From positions 1 to 9,308 of the forward strand of contig JADCFR010000316.1 in the NCBI GenBank assembly GCA_020249415.1: a DNA stretch of 9,308 nucleotides, in the 5' to 3' direction. The translations under genes and the position numbers were made by a program. Below are positions 6,013-9,308 of the stretch, one piece after another. Under the pieces are notes generated by a model, which was not told where the DNA came from, searched no databases, and saw only the letters and a list, made by a program, of their open reading frames with translations. Positions within the stretch are counted from its first letter, which is position 1, and each line of letters opens with the position of its first letter. The stretch comes from Roseomonas sp. GTDB lineage: Bacteria; Pseudomonadota; Alphaproteobacteria; Acetobacterales; Acetobacteraceae.

Positions 6013-7200
6013 ATGACAGACCATCCCCTGATGCAGGAAATCGCCCCCATCCTGCCGGAGCTGATCGCGATCCGCAAAGACATCCACGCCCATCCGGAAC
6101 TGGGCATGGAGGAAACGCGCACCGCCGCACTGGTCGCCGCACGGCTGCGCAGCCTTGGCATTGAAACCGTGGAAGGCGTTGGCCGCATGGGCGTGGTGGG
6201 CACGCTGCGCGGCAGCCGCCCCGGTCAGGGTGCGATTGGGCTGCGCGCCGATATGGATGCGCTGGCGCTGACGGAAGCGACCAATCTTCCCTATGCGTCG
6301 CAACATGCCGGCAAGATGCATGCCTGTGGGCATGATGGGCATACCGCCATGCTATTAGGTGCGGCCGAGGTTTTGGCGAAGAAGCGCGATTTTGCCGGCA
6401 CGGTGCATTTCATTTTTCAGCCTGCCGAGGAAGGCCGCGGCGGTGCGCGCGCCATGCTGGATGATGGGCTGTTTGAGCGTTTCCCCTGCGATGCGGTCTA
6501 TGGCATGCACAATATGCCCGGCCTGCCGCTAGGCCATTTCGCGCTATGTGATGGCCCCATGATGGCCGGTTCCGGGCGCTGGAAAGTGCAGTTTCGCGGC
6601 ACGGGCGGGCATGGCGGCAATTCGCCCCATTTGGCGAGTGACATCACGGTGGCGCAGGCGAATTTCATCACCGCACTGCAAAGCATCGTCAGCCGTAATG
6701 CGCCGGCGCTGGAAAGCGTGGTGATCAGTGTTGGGCATATCTCCGGCGGGTCGCCAGAGGCGTTGAATGTGATGCCCTCAGAAATTCTGGTGGGCGGCAC
6801 CATGCGCGCCTTCAACCCTGCCATGCAGAAGCTTTTGGATGATCGGATGCGGGAAGTCGCTGACCTGACCGCCCGCATGCAGGGCGCAAGTGCTGAGGTG
6901 ACGCTGTGGTGGGGTGCGGCGCCGCTGATCAATCATACGCGCGAGACTGCGATCATGGCCGATACCGCCCGCGCATTGGTGGGCGATGGCGCGGTGAATG
7001 AGAAGATGACCCCCGTGACCGGCGGTGAGGATTTCGCTTTCATGCTGCAAGCCAAGCCGGGCGCCTTTGTCTTCATGGGCAATGGCACCGCGCCGGATGG
7101 CAAGGTGCATGCGCTGCACACACCGCTTTATGATTTCAATGACGCCGCCCTGCCGCATGGCGTAGCGTTCTGGGTCAATCTGGTGCGGCGGGAGATGTAG
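6013..7200 (+). CDS. M20 family amidohydrolase (hippurate/N-acyl-amino-acid hydrolase type)
   Basis: A 395-residue dinuclear metallohydrolase of peptidase family M20D, related to hippuricase, AbgB and N-acyl-L-amino acid amidohydrolases, which cut the amide bond of N-acylated amino acids. Metal-site motifs are complete: CGHDGH (Cys105, His107), the catalytic pair PAEEG (Glu139-Glu140), GMHN (His166) and ALHTPLYDF (His369). N-terminal signatures are RKDIHAHPELGMEE and GLRADMDALALTE, and the dimerisation domain holds GGHGG (His200). No signal peptide is visible, so it is cytosolic. The ATG at 6013 has GAGAGG (6003-6008) four bases upstream. It is the third gene after hslO and the lipoprotein. 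The exact acyl and amino acid substrates cannot be told from sequence. Its last 26 bases overlap the end of the degraded tetR frame. Confidence 0.92.
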   Translation: MTDHPLMQEIAPILPELIAIRKDIHAHPELGMEETRTAALVAARLRSLGIETVEGVGRMGVVGTLRGSRPGQGAIGLRADMDALALTEATNLPYASQHAGKMHACGHDGHTAMLLGAAEVLAKKRDFAGTVHFIFQPAEEGRGGARAMLDDGLFERFPCDAVYGMHNMPGLPLGHFALCDGPMMAGSGRWKVQFRGTGGHGGNSPHLASDITVAQANFITALQSIVSRNAPALESVVISVGHISGGSPEALNVMPSEILVGGTMRAFNPAMQKLLDDRMREVADLTARMQGASAEVTLWWGAAPLINHTRETAIMADTARALVGDGAVNEKMTPVTGGEDFAFMLQAKPGAFVFMGNGTAPDGKVHALHTPLYDFNDAALPHGVAFWVNLVRREM

Positions 7201-7910
7201 CGCGAGTAGGTAAGGGTTTGACTTCGCGCGCATGTGGCGGATGGCCATAAGAATGCTGCCCACCCAATGCCTCGATCGTATGGTCAGTGAAAGCCGTCGC
7301 CAAATGCGAAAGCGACACCAGCGCCGCGGCGATCTTGCCGGCGCGCAACATGGCAAGGCCGTGAATGGCGCTCCAGGCGTAAAGCACATCAACGTCCAAA
7401 GGCACACGCGGAACAACCCCTGTTTTGAAAAGGCGCTTTAAGCGCCGCGGGCAAATAGCGGGCGCTTGATGAGGTATTTTCAGGCCTTGGGTTGGCGCGA
7501 TAGGGTGCGGCCTGCACCCCGAACATCAATCGTCAAAGCGCGGCTTCGTTATCGGCAAAGGTAAGATGCGACCACGCCAGCCGCTGCAATCTACGTCTTG
7601 CTTCGATGGCATTGGCGGGGGCTTCGTTGATTTTAAAGGCGGCGGCGAAACGCTGCTGCAAGCGGTCAAAACCAATCCGCACAAGGACACCGAGCAAATC
7701 ATCGCGGCTTTCGAAATGCCGATAGGCCGCGCCGGCCGTAACCCCGAGCCCGGCGGCGAGCTGGCGCAACGAAAGACCTTCAACATCAGGCTGACGCAAA
7801 GCGGTGTCTATCAGCGCCTCTCGTAAATTGCCGTGATGGAAGCGCCCCCGCTCTTGCGTCCCGCCGGTTGGCTTTTTCCGGGATTTGCCAGTCAGAACAT
7901 TGCTTGGCAT
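7175..7910 (-). pseudogene. TetR family regulator broken by a stop codon and a frameshift
   Basis: The first 125 codons from ATG 7910 encode a normal TetR DNA-binding domain: GRFHHGNLREALIDTAL, then GLSLRQLAAGLGVTAGAAYR and HFESRDDLL, the helix-turn-helix. At 7535-7533 an in-frame TGA interrupts what reads ADNEAAL-stop-RLMFG, exactly at the family's conserved segment before RLMFG. The frame continues (RLMFGVQAAPYRANP...) to another stop at 7391-7389, while the C-terminal domain (LDVDVLYAWSAIHGLAML) resumes in the next frame and runs to about 7175. The ligand-binding half is therefore lost by two lesions; the frame switch lies somewhere in about 7405-7532, perhaps near 7440. If expressed, only a DNA-binding fragment would be made, probably without dimerisation. 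A sequencing error could explain one lesion but hardly both. It is divergent from the hydrolase. Confidence 0.8.
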
Positions 7911-7938
7911 GCCGCCATCATACCTCAAATCATGCCTT

Positions 7939-7957
7939 ATGTTAACACCATTGACAT
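7939..7957. promoter_or_regulatory. 19-base dyad box 1, candidate TetR operator
   Basis: ATGTTAA (7939-7945), a CACCA spacer and TTGACAT (7951-7957) form half-sites that agree at 6 of 7 pairs. It lies 29 bases before the tetR start and overlaps the -35 of the hydrolase promoter, where a repressor of both genes would be expected to bind. Confidence 0.5.
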
Positions 7958-7979
7958 GACCCGCTCCTGTCCTTAAATT
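7951..7979 (+). promoter_or_regulatory. sigma70-type promoter of the alpha/beta hydrolase gene
   Basis: A perfect -35 TTGACA (7951-7956) is followed after 17 bases by TAAATT (7974-7979), four of six matches to the -10 consensus. Transcription would begin near 7986, leaving a leader of about 26 bases before ATG 8012. Box 1 overlaps the -35 and box 2 overlaps the -10 and start site. Confidence 0.6.
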
Positions 7980-7993
7980 AACACCGATAACAT
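7975..7993. promoter_or_regulatory. 19-base box 2, second copy of the candidate operator
   Basis: This copy reads AAATTAA-CACCG-ATAACAT and starts 36 bases after box 1. The core TTAACACC is identical, and 13 of 16 bases match between 7942-7957 and 7978-7993. Its own symmetry is weaker than in box 1. Being over the transcription start, it would block the hydrolase promoter if bound. Confidence 0.45.
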
Positions 7994-8011
7994 TAGTTTG
8001 AAGAGGATCAA

Positions 8012-9019
8012 ATGAGCTCCTTGGTTGCACGCGCCGCCAGTACAAATCGCGGTACTTTTCGTGGCTTTAGGGGCGCGTTAAGCCAAACGCTTTCCCTCCT
8101 TGCGTTGATGGGCTGCGCAGAGACGCCCGATGGCAAAGCTTTGACGGCGCCCCCCCGCACAGAAACCGCTTCCGCTGCGGGAGACATTTTGCCACCTCCG
8201 CGCATGATTCCGACCAAAATCGGCCGCCTTGCCCTGCGGGATTCGGGGCCAGCTGATGCACGGGGCGAAGTCCTGGTGCTGTGGCATGCCATCCTGACTG
8301 ATCATCGTCTTCATCAAGCCCAGATCGAAGCCTGGCGCGGGCGCCATCGGCTGATTGTCATTGACGGACCAGGCCATGGGACCAGCGGGTCAGCCCCTGG
8401 CCCATTCAGCATGAAGGATTGTGCGGCCGCATTGGCCGAGATGCTTGATGCTCTCAATATCCCTCAACCTGTCGTTGTGATTGGAACATCATGGGGGGGA
8501 CTGGTTGGCGGCGAATTCGCCCTGGCCTATCCGGGCCGCACCAAGGGCGTCATCATGCTGAATACGCCCGTCTTCGCCCCACCCGAAGGCATGAATTTTT
8601 CGGATCGCTTCGTGACTTGGGGTGCGCGATGGATCCATGGCACCGGCCTTTACCGCGACGGCGTTGCCCGCGCTTTCTTCTTGCCCTCCACACGCGCACG
8701 GAACAGTCCTGTCATGGTTGCCTTTCACGACCATTTGCGTCAGGCGAATGGCCCTGCGCTGGCCCTCAGCGTGGAGTCAGTGCTGTTGCACCGCGAAGCC
8801 TTGGCTCCACGCATGGGAGGGATTACGGCCCCGGTCCTATTCATCGCTGGCGCAAAGGATCAGATGTATCCGGCCGAAAGCCTTCGGAATGCGGCAGCTG
8901 CTTTACCGCAAGGGCGGTTCGAACTTGTGGAGAGCGCCCATATCTCAGTAGTGGACGCCCCCGAGGCAACTACAAGACTGATGAATGAATTTTTGCTGGC
9001 TTTGTCGAACCGACAATGA
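8012..9019 (+). CDS. alpha/beta hydrolase with probable lipoprotein signal
   Basis: A 335-residue alpha/beta hydrolase. The nucleophile elbow is GTSWGG (Ser160); the acid is probably Asp283 in AGAKDQMYP and the histidine His310 in SAHISVVDAP. The oxyanion region reads VLWHAILTDHR and the strand before the elbow RLIVIDGPGHGTS. The N-terminal 34 residues carry arginines, a hydrophobic stretch LSQTLSLLALM and then GC, an atypical lipobox (L-M-G-C, Cys35), followed by a linker rich in Ala/Pro/Thr. This suggests export and lipid anchoring, unusual for a family that is mostly cytosolic. The ATG at 8012 has AGAGGA (8002-8007) four bases upstream. It diverges from the broken tetR gene, which probably once repressed it. 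Substrate is unknown; esterase, lactonase or haloperoxidase-like roles are all possible. Confidence 0.88.
   Translation: MSSLVARAASTNRGTFRGFRGALSQTLSLLALMGCAETPDGKALTAPPRTETASAAGDILPPPRMIPTKIGRLALRDSGPADARGEVLVLWHAILTDHRLHQAQIEAWRGRHRLIVIDGPGHGTSGSAPGPFSMKDCAAALAEMLDALNIPQPVVVIGTSWGGLVGGEFALAYPGRTKGVIMLNTPVFAPPEGMNFSDRFVTWGARWIHGTGLYRDGVARAFFLPSTRARNSPVMVAFHDHLRQANGPALALSVESVLLHREALAPRMGGITAPVLFIAGAKDQMYPAESLRNAAAALPQGRFELVESAHISVVDAPEATTRLMNEFLLALSNRQ
9002..9016. repeat. perfect 6-bp hairpin at the end of the hydrolase gene
   Basis: TTGTCG (9002-9007) and CGACAA (9011-9016) pair around an AAC loop just before the hydrolase stop codon. A related CGACA-AGG-TGTCG hairpin follows at 9050-9062. 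No T-tract is present after either. Confidence 0.4.
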
Positions 9020-9030
9020 TCCCGCCTCCG

Positions 9031-9117
9031 CAATGCCTATGCAAAAGACCGACAAGGTGTCGTAAGCGTATAGCCTGGGTCTGACGACGAGGCATTGAGA
9101 GGACCCAATCAGCCAGG
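9031..9117. repeat. nested inverted repeats in the convergent intergenic gap
   Basis: CAATGCCT (9031-9038) pairs perfectly with AGGCATTG (9090-9097). Inside lie AGACC (9046-9050) with GGTCT (9078-9082), and GACA (9051-9054) with TGTC (9058-9061). Competing pairings also exist: TGGGTC (9076-9081) with GACCCA (9102-9107), and CCTGG (9074-9078) with CCAGG (9113-9117). It sits between two convergent genes and could be a bidirectional terminator, a mobile-element scar or a structured RNA; I recognise no known family. Confidence 0.35.
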
Positions 9118-9156
9118 ACGCCCCCCGACCCCCTCCGAAGCGTCGCCCTTGCCGGA

Positions 9157-9308
9157 TTATTTCACTTCAACACCATAAATATCGCGTGCCGCATGGGCGG
9201 TGATCAGCCCATCCGCCACATCGCGCTTCACCAATTCCGGATCGCGCGCCTTGGGATCACCCATGCCGCCACCGCCTGGCAGTTTCAGCAATAGGCGCCG
9301 GCCCTTCG
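9157..9308 (-). CDS. hyuB: hydantoinase B/oxoprolinase family protein, C-terminal end (partial)
   Basis: The last 49 codons before TAA at 9159-9157 read LLLKLPGGGGMGDPKARDPE, then LVKRDVADGLITAHAARDIYGVEVK. The combination PGGGG-x-GDP, RDPE-x-V-x-x-DV and a final A-x-x-x-YGV is characteristic of the C-terminus of HyuB-type subunits (N-methylhydantoinase B, acetone carboxylase/oxoprolinase relatives). These act with a HyuA partner in ATP-dependent ring opening of hydantoins or 5-oxoproline. The gene enters from the right edge and converges on the hydrolase. Whether hyuA lies upstream cannot be seen, and the substrate is not determined. Confidence 0.85.
   Translation of the reverse strand, partial: KGRRLLLKLPGGGGMGDPKARDPELVKRDVADGLITAHAARDIYGVEVK

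Noticed and set aside
7200..7229. GCGCGA/TCGCGC inverted repeat after the M20 stop codon as a terminator
   Set aside because: The loop is 18 bases, there is no T-tract, and GC-rich 6-base dyads are common here by chance; the region is also the decayed end of tetR.

Overview
The window looks like ordinary chromosome from a GC-rich alphaproteobacterium, most likely in the Acetobacteraceae/Rhodospirillales area. The evidence is the roughly 60-65% GC coding style, several GTG/TTG starts behind good Shine-Dalgarno sites, and the kinds of neighbours seen (DUF815 ATPase, RidA, Hsp33, M20 amidohydrolase, HyuB). The lineage is an inference from protein style, not from a marker gene.

Layout: (1) 1-986, + strand: the last 60 codons of a DUF815-type ATPase, a 330-base gap rich in inverted repeats, then a RidA-family gene. 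(2) 1110-1697, - strand: a 195-residue two-membrane-helix protein of visibly lower GC (about 51% by hand count), resembling SLATT/DUF4231-type 2TM proteins. This is the most foreign-looking gene. (3) 1869-3558, - strand: cysK followed by cysE, the last two steps of cysteine synthesis, tightly linked. A 22-base near-perfect palindrome abuts the cysK start codon. (4) 3710-4282, - strand: a DedA-family membrane protein. (5) 4382-7200, + strand: an apparent three-gene operon of hslO (Hsp33), a small lipoprotein of unknown function, and an M20 amidohydrolase. (6) 7175-7910, - strand: a tetR-type regulator broken by an in-frame TGA and a later frameshift. (7) 8012-9019, + strand: a divergent alpha/beta hydrolase with a probable lipoprotein signal. 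The gap between (6) and (7) holds a good sigma70-type promoter and two copies of a 19-base box. (8) 9157-9308, - strand: the C-terminal end of a hydantoinase B/oxoprolinase gene, converging on the hydrolase across a gap with nested inverted repeats.

How the parts fit: cysE makes O-acetylserine and cysK turns it into cysteine; RidA proteins are known to clear reactive enamine/imine by-products of PLP enzymes, but nothing in the sequence links this RidA to cysK. Hsp33 and its two partners share an operon without an obvious shared pathway. The tetR remnant, the boxes and the hydrolase form a classic divergent regulator-target pair whose regulator appears to have been lost, so the hydrolase may now be unregulated by it. 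I see no CRISPR array, tRNA, rRNA or complete mobile element.
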